This document shows, one piece after another, positions 42,519 through 51,358 of a DNA stretch of 64,000 bases. The notes beneath the pieces were generated by a model, which was not told the origin of the DNA, did not search any database, and saw nothing but the letters and a program-made list of their open reading frames with translations. How positions within the stretch are numbered: the first letter of the stretch is position 1; each line of letters starts with the position of its first letter. The stretch lies in contig CAZDQF010000001.1 in the NCBI GenBank assembly GCA_964507445.1, positions 124,001 through 188,000 of the forward strand, given 5' to 3'. Source of the DNA: GCA-2683135 sp964507445. Its GTDB lineage: Bacteria; Planctomycetota; GCA-002687715. The position numbers and the translations under genes were made by a program.

Positions 42519-43883
42519 ATGGCCCTCCGCCGCCCGAGTCAATCCATGGGTAGTTCTCAATCCATCAACCTGGTCGTGGTCCTGTCCGTGCTGTCCTTGT
42601 GCGGTTGGTGCAGGGGCCAGGAATCAGTGGTCCTCGACAACGGGGCGGTGTTCGAAGGCACCGTGGTGCTGGAGAACGACCACTTCATCGACCTGAACAT
42701 CGGGCTCGGACGCATCCGGCTGTTCAAGACGTGGATCAAGTCTCGTAGTGAGCACGGTCCTCGCTCCGAGCCCAGGCATACGAAGGCGCTGGTGTTCGCC
42801 GAGACTCCGGGGCGTCCTGAGCGCATGCCGACGTGGCTTCGGGACGGCGCCTCGGCCATCGTGCCGCTCAGGGATCTGCACCGCTACGCACCGGATCCGG
42901 CGGAGGCCGAGGCTGTCGCCCTCGCCTTTCTGCGCCACTTTCAGAACGGCAAGGGAGCGGACGTCCTGGAGGATCTGGCCGACGGGGAGCAGCTCCTCGA
43001 GGCCGCGTTCCCCCATCAGGCTCGAGGGCTGACCTCCTATTCACGACGTCTGGCGGCGGCGTTGATGGTGCGGGTGCTCTCCAATACCTGCGCCCGGCCT
43101 GGGATCAGGGAGCGTCTGGGGCAGGCTCGCATGACGACCCGCCTGCTTCCGCGGGAGCCCGGAGGCTCACGTCAGGTGGAGGTGTCCCTGCATGCGGGCG
43201 GTGCCGTGGCGCCGGTCGTGTCGAGGATCGGCGTCAGGAAGGGCAAGATCACGAGCCTCACCGAAGGCCCGGCCCCCATACCGGAGGTGCTCAGCGAGAT
43301 CCGGGGAGCGCTGGCCGAGATGGGCGGGAAGCCCTTCCATCTCATCCCCGTGCTGGAGGCGTTCGTCGAGACGGAGGTCACCCGATCACTCCCGGGAGGC
43401 GACGGCAAGGAGCCCCGGGACCCGGTGGCCGAGGGGCGCGCGCAATTCTGGTCGCTCAGGCCCAAGGACCGGCGGTATGTCATGAGCCTGCCGTGGAACT
43501 GGCAGCCCTGTGAGCCGCGGGTGGCGCCCCCCTTCGCAGACTTCATGCTGAGGACCCATGACCGCCGGTGCGCGGCCATGGCCGTTACGGAGCCCGGGGC
43601 CCTGCCCCTGCCGGATCTGGAGCGATCCGTGCTGGCGCAATTCGAACGAAGCCTCGGCCCCGTGACCGTGGCCAGCCGGAGCTCCATCGCGGTAGCGGGC
43701 GAGGAGGCGGTCCGGCTCACGGTCGAGGCCAGAGGACTGACGCCGTCCCTGACCTATGAGGTGCTGCTCATCGTCATCCAGAATCGGGCGTGTCAGTTCG
43801 CTGCCTGGTGTCGGTCCGGTGAGCACGGAGAGAACGCGCCGAGACTGCGGGCCGTCCTGGAGGAGATGCGGTTCCTGAACTGA
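42519..43883 (+). CDS. Exported protein of unknown function
   Basis: A protein of 454 residues from ATG 42519, with a signal peptide (INLVVVLSVLSLCGWCRGQ, cleavage near GQ-ES). ATG 42546 is an alternative start; AAAGGG precedes 42519. Just after the signal it reads VVLDNGAVFEGTVVLENDHFIDLNIGLGRIRL, a short SH3-like strand set of the type seen in Planctomycetes-like exported proteins. The remainder is globular without known motifs, with FWSLRPKDRRYVMSLPWNWQPC and EVLLIVIQNRACQFAAWC near the end. The function is unknown. It may be co-transcribed with the methyltransferase 31 nt downstream. Confidence 0.65.
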   Translation: MALRRPSQSMGSSQSINLVVVLSVLSLCGWCRGQESVVLDNGAVFEGTVVLENDHFIDLNIGLGRIRLFKTWIKSRSEHGPRSEPRHTKALVFAETPGRPERMPTWLRDGASAIVPLRDLHRYAPDPAEAEAVALAFLRHFQNGKGADVLEDLADGEQLLEAAFPHQARGLTSYSRRLAAALMVRVLSNTCARPGIRERLGQARMTTRLLPREPGGSRQVEVSLHAGGAVAPVVSRIGVRKGKITSLTEGPAPIPEVLSEIRGALAEMGGKPFHLIPVLEAFVETEVTRSLPGGDGKEPRDPVAEGRAQFWSLRPKDRRYVMSLPWNWQPCEPRVAPPFADFMLRTHDRRCAAMAVTEPGALPLPDLERSVLAQFERSLGPVTVASRSSIAVAGEEAVRLTVEARGLTPSLTYEVLLIVIQNRACQFAAWCRSGEHGENAPRLRAVLEEMRFLN

Positions 43884-43908
43884 CGGCGGTGCCCGGTGTT
43901 GGTACAAC
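43880..43908 (+). promoter_or_regulatory. Possible promoter of the RlmI-like gene
   Basis: CTGACG (43880-43885), a 17-nt spacer and TACAAC (43903-43908), ending 6 nt before GTG 43915. No ribosome site precedes the GTG, which would fit a leaderless message. Confidence 0.33.
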
Positions 43909-43914
43909 CAGCAC

Positions 43915-45072
43915 GTGGACGTCGTCTTCAAGGGTAAAGAGCTGCCACCTGGTCCGTGGCTCTATCGCAAGCGGCTGCAGAAGCCTCGCGGCGCGGCGCC
44001 GCCAGCGGGCGCGTTCGTGGCGGTTCGGGATGAACGCGGGACCTTGCTCGGCCGCGGCTTGTACAACCGCAAGTCCGAGATCGCCGTCCGGGTCCTGGGT
44101 GGCGCCGACGCTCCCGCCGAGCTGGAGGAGCTCCTGACCGCTCGTGTCCAGGCCGCCGCCCGCCTGCGGGAAGACGTGCTGGGTCTGGGGCGACGGACGG
44201 ACGCTTACCGGCTGGTGAACGCGGAGGGCGACGGGCTCTCGGGCCTGGTCGTGGATCGCTACGGCGACACGTGCGTGGCCTCGTTGTACTCGATCGGCTG
44301 GGTGCACTCCGCGGAGACGCTGGAGCGGGTCCTGCGGCGCACGGCCGGGGCACGCGAGGTCCTGTTCCGGGCGGACGAGCGGTCCCAGAAGCTGGAGGGA
44401 TTCCGTCTGCCTGATCCGGAGCCTGGCCAGGAGGTGGTGGTGCAGGAAGGCCGTCTGCGGTTCAAGGTGGACCTGTCCGAGGGGCACAAGACCGGCTTGT
44501 TCCTGGACCAGCGGGACAATCGGGCTCGGCTGGCGGGCATGAGCCGGGGACGACGGGTGCTCGACCTGTGCACCAACGCCGGGGGATTCGCCCTGTCGTG
44601 TCGCGGGCCCGGACGGGCCCGCCGGGTGACCGCCGTGGACCTTGACGAGAAGGCGCTGGCCGCCGCCAGGGCCAACGCGAAGATCAACGATCTCCGCATC
44701 GGCTTCGAGCACGCGGATCTGTTCCCGTGGTTGAGAGACCACGTTGATGCGGGTGATCGATGGGACGTGGTCATCCTGGACCCGCCGAAGCTGGCCAAGG
44801 GCCGAGGCGACCTGGAGCAGGCGGCTAACCGGTATCGAGACATGAACCGGCTGGCGCTGCAGGCCTGCGCTCCCGGCGCCATCATGTTCACGTGCTCCTG
44901 CTCCGGGGCAGTGTCCCTGGAGCACTTCTGGAGTCTGGTCCGTGCCGCTGCGCATCAGGCCGGACGTACCGTCCAGGTGCTGGAGGTCCGGGGAGCGGCA
45001 TCGGACCACCCGGTGCTTCCGACGTTCCCGGAAGGGGCCTATCTCAAGGGCCTGTTGCTGCACGTGGTGTGA
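43915..45072 (+). CDS. RlmI-like rRNA large-subunit cytosine-C5 methyltransferase
   Basis: A 385-residue protein of the COG1092/RlmI (YccW) family. The N-terminal PUA-like domain (VFKGKELPPGPWLYRKRLQK) is followed by the EEHE-like domain and the Rossmann core with KTGLFLDQRDNRARL, VLDLCTNAGGFALSC (SAM motif I), VTAVDLDEKALAAARANA, and the catalytic ILDPPKLAKGRGD, and then MFTCSCSGAVSLEHF. E. coli RlmI methylates C1962 of 23S rRNA; the same target is inferred. GTG 43915 has no Shine-Dalgarno. Confidence 0.88.
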   Translation: MDVVFKGKELPPGPWLYRKRLQKPRGAAPPAGAFVAVRDERGTLLGRGLYNRKSEIAVRVLGGADAPAELEELLTARVQAAARLREDVLGLGRRTDAYRLVNAEGDGLSGLVVDRYGDTCVASLYSIGWVHSAETLERVLRRTAGAREVLFRADERSQKLEGFRLPDPEPGQEVVVQEGRLRFKVDLSEGHKTGLFLDQRDNRARLAGMSRGRRVLDLCTNAGGFALSCRGPGRARRVTAVDLDEKALAAARANAKINDLRIGFEHADLFPWLRDHVDAGDRWDVVILDPPKLAKGRGDLEQAANRYRDMNRLALQACAPGAIMFTCSCSGAVSLEHFWSLVRAAAHQAGRTVQVLEVRGAASDHPVLPTFPEGAYLKGLLLHVV

Positions 45073-45080
45073 CCTCCTGG

Positions 45081-45109
45081 CTGCCAAAGGGTCCATGGTC
45101 CAGTAGATT
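45081..45109 (+). promoter_or_regulatory. Possible promoter of the D-aminoacylase gene
   Basis: CTGCCA (45081-45086), a 17-nt spacer and TAGATT (45104-45109), ending 7 nt before ATG 45117, again without a ribosome site. Weak on its own; listed because it repeats the leaderless spacing seen at other genes here. Confidence 0.3.
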
Positions 45110-45116
45110 GTCGCCC

Positions 45117-46709
45117 ATGGCTCGGATGCTCATTCTCCTCCTGCTCGGACAGGGTCCCCTCTGCGTCGCTCAGGAACGATTCGACCTGGTCATCCGCGGT
45201 GGCTCCCTGGTGGACGGGACCGGCGCCCCGCCTCGTCGAGCGGACCTGGGGATCCGGGGGGGACGAATCGCCGCCATCGGAGACCTGGCCACCGCTGAAG
45301 GGGGCACCGAGATCCCGGCGGGTGGCTTCGTGGTGGCGCCTGGGTTCATCGACGTCCACGCTCACGCGGACGGACAGGCCCTGACCCGGCGGGACGCCCT
45401 GAACTTCCTCCACATGGGCGTCACCACCATCATCACCGGAAACTGTGGCGGTTCCGTCAAGGATCTGGTGACCCACTTCGCCAAGCTGGAGCAAGGGGGC
45501 GTGGGAGTCAACTACGGCAGCCTGGTGGGCCACGGGACCGTGCGGCAGACGGTCATGGGCAGCGCGGACAGAGCGCCGACAGCGGAGGAGCTGAAGCGCA
45601 TGAAGGGGCTGGTGCGCCGGGCCATGACGGCCGGAGCCTTCGGCCTCTCAACCGGCTTGATCTACGTCCCGGGCACCTACGCCAAGACACCCGAGATCGC
45701 CGCGCTGGCGAAGGTGGCGGCCGAGTTTCGGGGCCTCTACGTGAGCCACATGCGAGACGAGGCTGACGATGTCCTGGACGCCATCGACGAAGCGCTGCGC
45801 ATCGGCGCCGCCAGCGGCGCTGCGGTCCACCTGTCCCACCTCAAGGCCAGCGGCAAGAACAACTGGGGCCGGGGTCGGGAGATCATCAAGAGGCTGGAGG
45901 AGGCCCGCGCTGCTGGAGTGCGGGTCACGGGAGATCAGTACGCCTACACCGCCAGCAGCACCAGCCTGGACGTCCTCTTCCCGGCCAAGGAGCTTCAGAT
46001 CACGAGAGGGCGGTTCGCCAAGAAGCTGAAGGATGATGCGGACTTCCGCGTTCGGATGCACGCCGCGCTGCTCCGCACCATGGACAGCACCGGGTTCGGC
46101 GACTTCGCCTACTGCCAGATCGCGTATGCCCCGAACAACCCGGACCTGTCAGGGCTCAACATCAAGCAGGCGGCGCAGCGACGGCTGAACAAGTCCGATC
46201 GTGATGCTCAGGCCGCCACGGCCATCGAGCTGTTCGTGGAGGCGAAGGGCCGGCGGGTCAGCATGGTCTATCACAAGATGTCCGAGCCGGACGTGGAGGC
46301 CATCATGTCGGCGCCGTTCGTCGCCGTGGCCTGCGACGCGGGGATCCGGAAGCGAGGCCCCGCTCGACCCCATCCACGTGGCGCCGGCAACAACCCCCGG
46401 GTGCTGGCTCGGTACGTCCGGGAGCGCAAGACCCTCACCCTCCCCCTCGCCATCCACAAGATGACCGCCCTCCCCGCCGGGGTGTTCGGGATCGAGGATC
46501 GCGGAGTGATTCGGGAAGGGGCGTGGGCGGACGTGGTGGTCCTGGACCCGAAGGTGATCCAGGACAGAGCGACTTACGAGGCCCCGTACGAGAAGCCCAG
46601 AGGGTTGCCCTTCGTGATCGTCAACGGTCGCGTCGCCATAGCCAACGGCGAGTTCGCCGGAGTCCGTCACGGTCGCGTCTTGCGCGGCCGACGGACGAAG
46701 GAGCGCTGA
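45117..46709 (+). CDS. Exported D-aminoacylase family amidohydrolase
   Basis: A 530-residue metal-dependent amidohydrolase with an N-terminal signal peptide (MARMLILLLLGQGPLCVAQ). FDLVIRGGSLVDGTG and VVAPGFIDVHAHADG (HxH metal ligands), TTIITGNCGGS, LYVSHMRDEADDVLDAIDEA and HLSHLKASGKNNWG follow D-aminoacylase order. The late segments RVLARYVRERKTLTLPLAIH and KMTALPAGVFGIEDRGVIREG also match. The expected reaction is hydrolysis of N-acyl-D-amino acids, in the periplasm given the signal. The usual late SDG metal motif reads CDAG here. It is coupled to the MocA-like gene by TGATG. Confidence 0.88.
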   Translation: MARMLILLLLGQGPLCVAQERFDLVIRGGSLVDGTGAPPRRADLGIRGGRIAAIGDLATAEGGTEIPAGGFVVAPGFIDVHAHADGQALTRRDALNFLHMGVTTIITGNCGGSVKDLVTHFAKLEQGGVGVNYGSLVGHGTVRQTVMGSADRAPTAEELKRMKGLVRRAMTAGAFGLSTGLIYVPGTYAKTPEIAALAKVAAEFRGLYVSHMRDEADDVLDAIDEALRIGAASGAAVHLSHLKASGKNNWGRGREIIKRLEEARAAGVRVTGDQYAYTASSTSLDVLFPAKELQITRGRFAKKLKDDADFRVRMHAALLRTMDSTGFGDFAYCQIAYAPNNPDLSGLNIKQAAQRRLNKSDRDAQAATAIELFVEAKGRRVSMVYHKMSEPDVEAIMSAPFVAVACDAGIRKRGPARPHPRGAGNNPRVLARYVRERKTLTLPLAIHKMTALPAGVFGIEDRGVIREGAWADVVVLDPKVIQDRATYEAPYEKPRGLPFVIVNGRVAIANGEFAGVRHGRVLRGRRTKER

Positions 46710-47293
46710 TGGCCGTGTGGTCCGTCGTGCTGGCCGCGGGAGAAGGGCGGCGCATGGGCGGGAACAAGGGGCTGGTTTCGTTCCGTGGGCGCCCTCTGTT
46801 GCGGCATGTCATGAGCACCATCCGACGGTCGAGAGTGGCCGGTTGCGTGGTGGTGGTGGGCAGCCAGGGGGATGAGCTGGCGCCCATGGCCGAGGAGGCC
46901 GGTGCGACGGTCGTCCGCAATCCACGCTGGCGTGATGGGCAGACCTCCAGCATCAAGCTCGGGGTGGCGGGCTTACCTGATGAGGCGGAGGCGTTCTTGA
47001 TCCAGCCGGTGGATCATGGGCTGGTGGAGTCCGATGATCTGGACCGGTTGGTCGTCGCCTGGGAGGAGGCGGCTGACCCGGGGTTGATCGCCCGTCCCGT
47101 ATGCGGCGACGCGTTCGGCCACCCGGTGCTGTTCGGCCGCTCCTATGCCGAGGACTTCGCCAAGCTCGAGGAGGGCGAGCCGGGGAGCGCCGTGTATCGG
47201 GCGAACCGGGAGTCGGTGAAGCTGGTGACGGTCACGAACCAGAACATCGCCGTGGATCTGGACACGCCCGAGGACCTCGCCCGGTTCGAGTAG
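46709..47293 (+). CDS. MocA-like molybdenum cofactor nucleotidyltransferase
   Basis: A 194-residue NTP_transf_3 protein. VVLAAGEGRRMGGNKGLVSF is the nucleotide-binding loop, RNPRWRDGQTSSIKLGVAGL and FLIQPVDHGLV follow MocA/NboR order, and GHPVLFGRSY and VDLDTPEDLARFE close the fold. MocA forms MCD (cytidine dinucleotide) cofactor for xanthine-dehydrogenase-family enzymes. The molybdenum hydroxylase genes that converge on it (6-nt gap) make this assignment attractive. AAGGAG precedes the ATG, which overlaps the D-aminoacylase stop. Confidence 0.82.
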   Translation: MAVWSVVLAAGEGRRMGGNKGLVSFRGRPLLRHVMSTIRRSRVAGCVVVVGSQGDELAPMAEEAGATVVRNPRWRDGQTSSIKLGVAGLPDEAEAFLIQPVDHGLVESDDLDRLVVAWEEAADPGLIARPVCGDAFGHPVLFGRSYAEDFAKLEEGEPGSAVYRANRESVKLVTVTNQNIAVDLDTPEDLARFE

Positions 47294-47299
47294 CCCGGC

Positions 47300-48352
47300 T
47301 CACACCTCCAGCTGCATGGCGGCCAGGCCGTGGTCGCTGGGGCGCACCGTGGCCGGAAGGCCGAGGAGCTCACGCAGCGCTCCGCTCACGTAGACAGACA
47401 CCATGCGTCGACGCCACTGCAGGGTGAAGTCCGTGTTGTCCATGGGGGTGGCCGGGTCCCGGGCCAACGCGGCGGCTTCCTCCACCAGGTCCTCGGCGGC
47501 GGCCTGGTCGGCGACGGACCGGCCCTTCAGGTGGTCCGCGGCGGAGGCGGCGGCGATCGGGAAGGAGTGCACGGCTCCCAGGAAGATCCTGGCATCGGTG
47601 ATCACGTCACCCTCGACGTCAACGGACGCGCCCACGCCAAGCACCGGGAAATCGATGGAGCCGCGCCGTCGCAGCTTCCAGTAGGTGGACCTGCGGGATT
47701 CCGCCACCGGCACGTGCACGGCGGTGAGGATCTCCTCCCGGCCCTTGGTCAGGTAGACGATGCCGTCGTCGTTGTAGAGGTCCCGCAGCGGGATGGTGCG
47801 TTCCCCATCCGTGCTGACCAGGGTGACGGACGCGTCCATGGCGCACAACGCTGGCGCCGAGTCGGAGGCCTGCACCGCCCAGCACCGAGGGCTCCCGGGG
47901 GCGACCCAACAGGTCTCCCCGACCTCCTTCATGCAGTAGCCGATGGCCTGTCGCCACTCCTCGTTCTGGTTGTAGTAGGTGCAGCGGGTGTCCAGGCAGA
48001 GGTTGCCGCCGATGGTCCCCATGTTGCGAAGCGGAGGGGAGGAAATGGAGGCGACGGCCCGAACCAGTCCGGGTGCGCTCGCGCGACAGAGCTTGGAGCG
48101 GAGGATGTCCGTCAGCGTGGTCATGCCGCCGACCACCAGGCCACCTCCCATGTCCTGGCATACCCCGCGGAGCTCGGGTATCCGGCGCAAGGAGACCACC
48201 GTCCTGGCGTTCTGGTGCCGCCGCTTCATGTTCGGCCAGAGGTCCGTCCCTCCGGCGACGAGGCGGGTGCCCTCAGGGTCGTCTCTGAGCAGGCGCGACG
48301 CCTGCGCGAGGTCCTGGGCCCCCACGTACTGGAATGTCGGCAGCCGCATCAT
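47300..48352 (-). CDS. Molybdenum hydroxylase FAD subunit with 4Fe-4S insertion (HcrB-like)
   Basis: A 350-residue FAD-binding subunit of the CoxM/HcrB family: VAGGTDLWPNMKRRHQ and NMGTIGGNLCLDTRC are the flavin loops. Between them and the second domain are Cys124, Cys140, Cys148 and Cys157 in CTYYNQNEEWRQAIGYC, ETCWVA and SPRCWAV. This 16-8-9 spacing is that of the extra 4Fe-4S insertion known from the beta subunit of 4-hydroxybenzoyl-CoA reductase. It is the last gene of a TetR-small-large-medium operon and overlaps the large subunit by 4 nt. A reductive enzyme acting on an aromatic CoA ester is inferred. Confidence 0.88.
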   Translation of the reverse strand: MMRLPTFQYVGAQDLAQASRLLRDDPEGTRLVAGGTDLWPNMKRRHQNARTVVSLRRIPELRGVCQDMGGGLVVGGMTTLTDILRSKLCRASAPGLVRAVASISSPPLRNMGTIGGNLCLDTRCTYYNQNEEWRQAIGYCMKEVGETCWVAPGSPRCWAVQASDSAPALCAMDASVTLVSTDGERTIPLRDLYNDDGIVYLTKGREEILTAVHVPVAESRRSTYWKLRRRGSIDFPVLGVGASVDVEGDVITDARIFLGAVHSFPIAAASAADHLKGRSVADQAAAEDLVEEAAALARDPATPMDNTDFTLQWRRRMVSVYVSGALRELLGLPATVRPSDHGLAAMQLEV

Positions 48353-50826
48353 GACCGCGCGCCCTCCGGGTTCTCTTTCATGGTGCCTCCTCGGACACCG
48401 GCGGCCTCCGCGTTGACGGCCTTGCCGTCGCCCCCTTCCTCCGGCGTGGGGACCCGGAGTGGCTCGCCGAAGTCCACCTCGGGGAACCGTCGCGGACCGA
48501 AGCGCCCCGGTCCTCCACGGGACTTCTCGTCCAGCGCCTTGAGGATCATCTGCGGGTGGGCGGGGACCTGATCCACCCGCACCCCCACGGCGTCGAAGAT
48601 GGCGTTGCACACCGCCGGCATGACGGGCAGCAGCGGCCCCTGCCCCACCTCCTTGGCGCCAAACGGCCCGTTGGGGTCCGGGTCCTCGACGATGTAGGTC
48701 ACCACCTCCGGCATGTCCTGGAACGTGGGGCTCTTGTATTCGAGCATTGACGGGAACTTGTGGACCAGGGCGTCCGATCGCTTGGGCGGCAGGCGACGGA
48801 AGGCGGACTCCTCCATCATGGCCTCCCCCAGCCCCATGTAGATGGAGCCTTCCACCTGACCCATGACGAGGGCCGGATTGAGGCTGCGCCCGACGTCGTG
48901 GGCGATCCAGACCTTGGGCACGGTGTAGAGCCCGGTCATGGGATCCACGTCCACCTCGACGACGCAGGCGCTGTAGGAATAGGCCGGTGACGGCCCCACG
49001 CCGGCGCCCCGGTACCGACCCGGGCTGCGCGGCGGGGTGTAGGAGCCCGTGGTCCCGAGGGTGCCGAACATCACCTCAGCGGCCTGAACGGCATCGGCGA
49101 AGTCCAGCCCCTTCCCGGGGTCGGATGCGTCGAACACCCGCCGATCTGCGAAGACGAGCCGGGCAGCGGGGACCTCGAGCCGTTCGCCGGCGGCCTTGGC
49201 GATCATGTCCCTGGCGCGCTCCGCTGCCTGGATGGCGGCGTTCCCCATCATGAGGGTGACCCGAGAGGAGTAACTGCCCAGGTCCACGGGCGTCAGGTCC
49301 GTGTCCCCCACGCAGAGCCGGATGTCCAGCAGGTCGATGCCGAGCACCTCCGCGACGCAGGCAGCGAGCACGGAATCCGATCCCTGGCCGATCTCCGTCT
49401 CTCCGCAGAACACCGCGACGCAGCCGCTTCGATCCAGCTTCAACTGGACGCCCGTGTGCGGCATGTGGTTCCAGTAGATGGGAAGACCGGCCCCGCACAG
49501 GTAGGACGAGCAGGCTACGCCCAGGCCGCGGCCTTCCGGAAGCCGCCCGTACCGCTCCGTCCACCCGGAGCCGTCCCGCACCTTCTCCAGGCACTCGCCG
49601 AGCCCCATGGTGCCGATGCGGAGCCAGTTCGCGGTGACCGAGTCCTTCGGTTGGAGGTGATTGAGGCGGATGTCCACCGGGTCGATGCCGAGGGCGTGGG
49701 CGGCCTTGTCCAGCTGGATCTCCAGGCCGAAGCGAGGCTGAGGCGTCCCGTGACCGCGCTTCGGTCCGCACGGAGGCTTGTTGGTGAACGCCCGGAGGCC
49801 GTCGAATCGATAGCGTGGCACCTTGTAGGTGACCGTCTGCAAGGCGCCGGTGTAATAGGTGCTGGCGACGCCGTAGGAGCCGAAGGCGCCCCCATCCAGG
49901 GCTGTCTGCAGGTGCTGGGCGACGATCGCGCCGTCCTTCCTGAAGCCGGTCTTCAGCTTCATCAGCACCGGGTGGCGACCTCGATGACAGTAGAACACCT
50001 CTTCCCGGGTCAGGCAGATCTTGACCGGTCGCCCCAGCTGCAAGGCCGCCTTGGCGGCGACGATCTCATGATTGAACGGGTCGCTCTTACCGCCGAAGCC
50101 TCCCCCATTGGGGCAGGCGATGACGCGGATGCGAGACGCCGGGATCTCCAGCACGCGGGTCAGGGCGCGGTGAACGTAGTGGGGGGTCTGGGTCGCGGAC
50201 CACAGGGTGATGCGGCCGTCTCCTTCCGGGACCGCCGTGCAGGCGTGCTGCTCGATGGGCAGGTGGGTGTTGCCTTCATAGAAGGCCGTGTCTTCGAGGA
50301 CCAGGTCCGAGGCTTCGAAGCCCCCCTCCACGTCTCCGAACTCCATGGAGATCTTCTTGTGGATGTTGCCGTCGTCGGCGTAGTCGTGGATGACGTCCCG
50401 GTCTTCAGCCAGGGCGTCGTCCACGGACGCGATGGTGTCCAGGGGCTCGTATTCCACCCTTACCAGGCGGGCGGCTTCCTCCGCCGCGTCCTCCGTCAGG
50501 GCGACCACGCCCAGGACGGGGTCGCCGACGAAGCGCACCTTGTCGACGGCGAGGGCGTGTTCGTCCTGGCTCACGGGGAGGATGCCGAAGGTGTTGGGCA
50601 TGTCCGCGCCGTGCACGAAGTGGATGACCCCGTCGAGCGCTGCCGCGGCCTCCGTATCGATGGACCTGATCCGCGCGTGTGGCACGGAGCTGCGGACCAG
50701 CTTCAGGTGAACCAGCCTGGGCAGGAGCATGTCGTCGGCGAACACGGTGCGTCCGGTGACCTTGGCGACGCCGTCGACCCGCCGGAACGGCTTCCCGATG
50801 ACGTTCCTCTTGGGGGTGTCAGTCAC
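48349..50826 (-). CDS. Molybdenum hydroxylase catalytic subunit (HcrA-like)
   Basis: An 825-residue large subunit of the xanthine dehydrogenase family. IGKPFRRVDGVAKVTGRTVFADD opens the AH_xan domain; THLPIEQHACTAVP, IACPNGGGFGGKSDPFNHE, CGPKRGHGTPQPRFGLEIQ (about residue 350), GETEIGQGSDS and GAKEVGQGPLLPVMPAVCNAIF follow. In the last motif Gln729 stands where family members carry the catalytic Glu (GVGE). About 55 extra residues trail the usual C-terminus. GTG 50826 overlaps the small subunit by 8 nt. Family and cofactor are clear; the substrate is inferred from the HcrB-like partner. Confidence 0.9.
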   Translation of the reverse strand: MTDTPKRNVIGKPFRRVDGVAKVTGRTVFADDMLLPRLVHLKLVRSSVPHARIRSIDTEAAAALDGVIHFVHGADMPNTFGILPVSQDEHALAVDKVRFVGDPVLGVVALTEDAAEEAARLVRVEYEPLDTIASVDDALAEDRDVIHDYADDGNIHKKISMEFGDVEGGFEASDLVLEDTAFYEGNTHLPIEQHACTAVPEGDGRITLWSATQTPHYVHRALTRVLEIPASRIRVIACPNGGGFGGKSDPFNHEIVAAKAALQLGRPVKICLTREEVFYCHRGRHPVLMKLKTGFRKDGAIVAQHLQTALDGGAFGSYGVASTYYTGALQTVTYKVPRYRFDGLRAFTNKPPCGPKRGHGTPQPRFGLEIQLDKAAHALGIDPVDIRLNHLQPKDSVTANWLRIGTMGLGECLEKVRDGSGWTERYGRLPEGRGLGVACSSYLCGAGLPIYWNHMPHTGVQLKLDRSGCVAVFCGETEIGQGSDSVLAACVAEVLGIDLLDIRLCVGDTDLTPVDLGSYSSRVTLMMGNAAIQAAERARDMIAKAAGERLEVPAARLVFADRRVFDASDPGKGLDFADAVQAAEVMFGTLGTTGSYTPPRSPGRYRGAGVGPSPAYSYSACVVEVDVDPMTGLYTVPKVWIAHDVGRSLNPALVMGQVEGSIYMGLGEAMMEESAFRRLPPKRSDALVHKFPSMLEYKSPTFQDMPEVVTYIVEDPDPNGPFGAKEVGQGPLLPVMPAVCNAIFDAVGVRVDQVPAHPQMILKALDEKSRGGPGRFGPRRFPEVDFGEPLRVPTPEEGGDGKAVNAEAAGVRGGTMKENPEGARS

Positions 50827-51358
50827 GGCGACCTCCCGCGTCCTGGCCGTAGAGAGACTCGTGAGCGGGCCTGGCGTCCAGGTCGCCGGCGGCGCGCGCA
50901 GAAGCCCACTCCACCGCCTCGAGGATCTTGATGTAGCCGGTGCAGCGACAGAGGCTGCCCGAGAGGGCCTCCTGGATGTCCGGCCGACCGGGCGTGGGCT
51001 TGCGATCAAGCAACGCCTTGGCCGTCATCAGGATGCCCGGGGTGCAGTACCCGCACTGGGCTGCTCCGAGATCTGCGAACGCCTGCTGCAGGGGGTGGAG
51101 CCCATCCCCGCTGCCCAGGCCCTCGACCGTCTCGATGCTGGCGCCAGCCACCTCGAGGGCCAGGACCAGGCATGACAGCTGTGGCTCCCCGTCCACGAGC
51201 ACGGCGCAGGCGCCGCACTCCCCCAGCTCGCAGCCGTGCTTGGTCCCGGTGAGGTCACAGCCTTCGCGTAAGACCTCCAGCAAGGTGTGGTGAGGGGGGT
51301 GGGCCACGGTCATGGGCTCACCGTTGACGTCGTAGGACGTCGTCACGTACTCAGTCAT
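50819..51358 (-). CDS. Molybdenum hydroxylase [2Fe-2S] subunit
   Basis: A 179-residue iron-sulfur subunit of the CoxS/HcrC type. The plant-type ferredoxin cluster is bound by CELGECGAC and LSC in VLVDGEPQLSC, and the second cluster by CGYCTPG and LCRCTGY. It passes electrons between the molybdenum site and FAD. GGAGGATCAG precedes ATG 51358. It overlaps the TetR gene by 8 nt and the catalytic subunit by 8 nt. The C-terminal tail is about 20 residues longer than in typical CoxS. Confidence 0.93.
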   Translation of the reverse strand: MTEYVTTSYDVNGEPMTVAHPPHHTLLEVLREGCDLTGTKHGCELGECGACAVLVDGEPQLSCLVLALEVAGASIETVEGLGSGDGLHPLQQAFADLGAAQCGYCTPGILMTAKALLDRKPTPGRPDIQEALSGSLCRCTGYIKILEAVEWASARAAGDLDARPAHESLYGQDAGGRRD

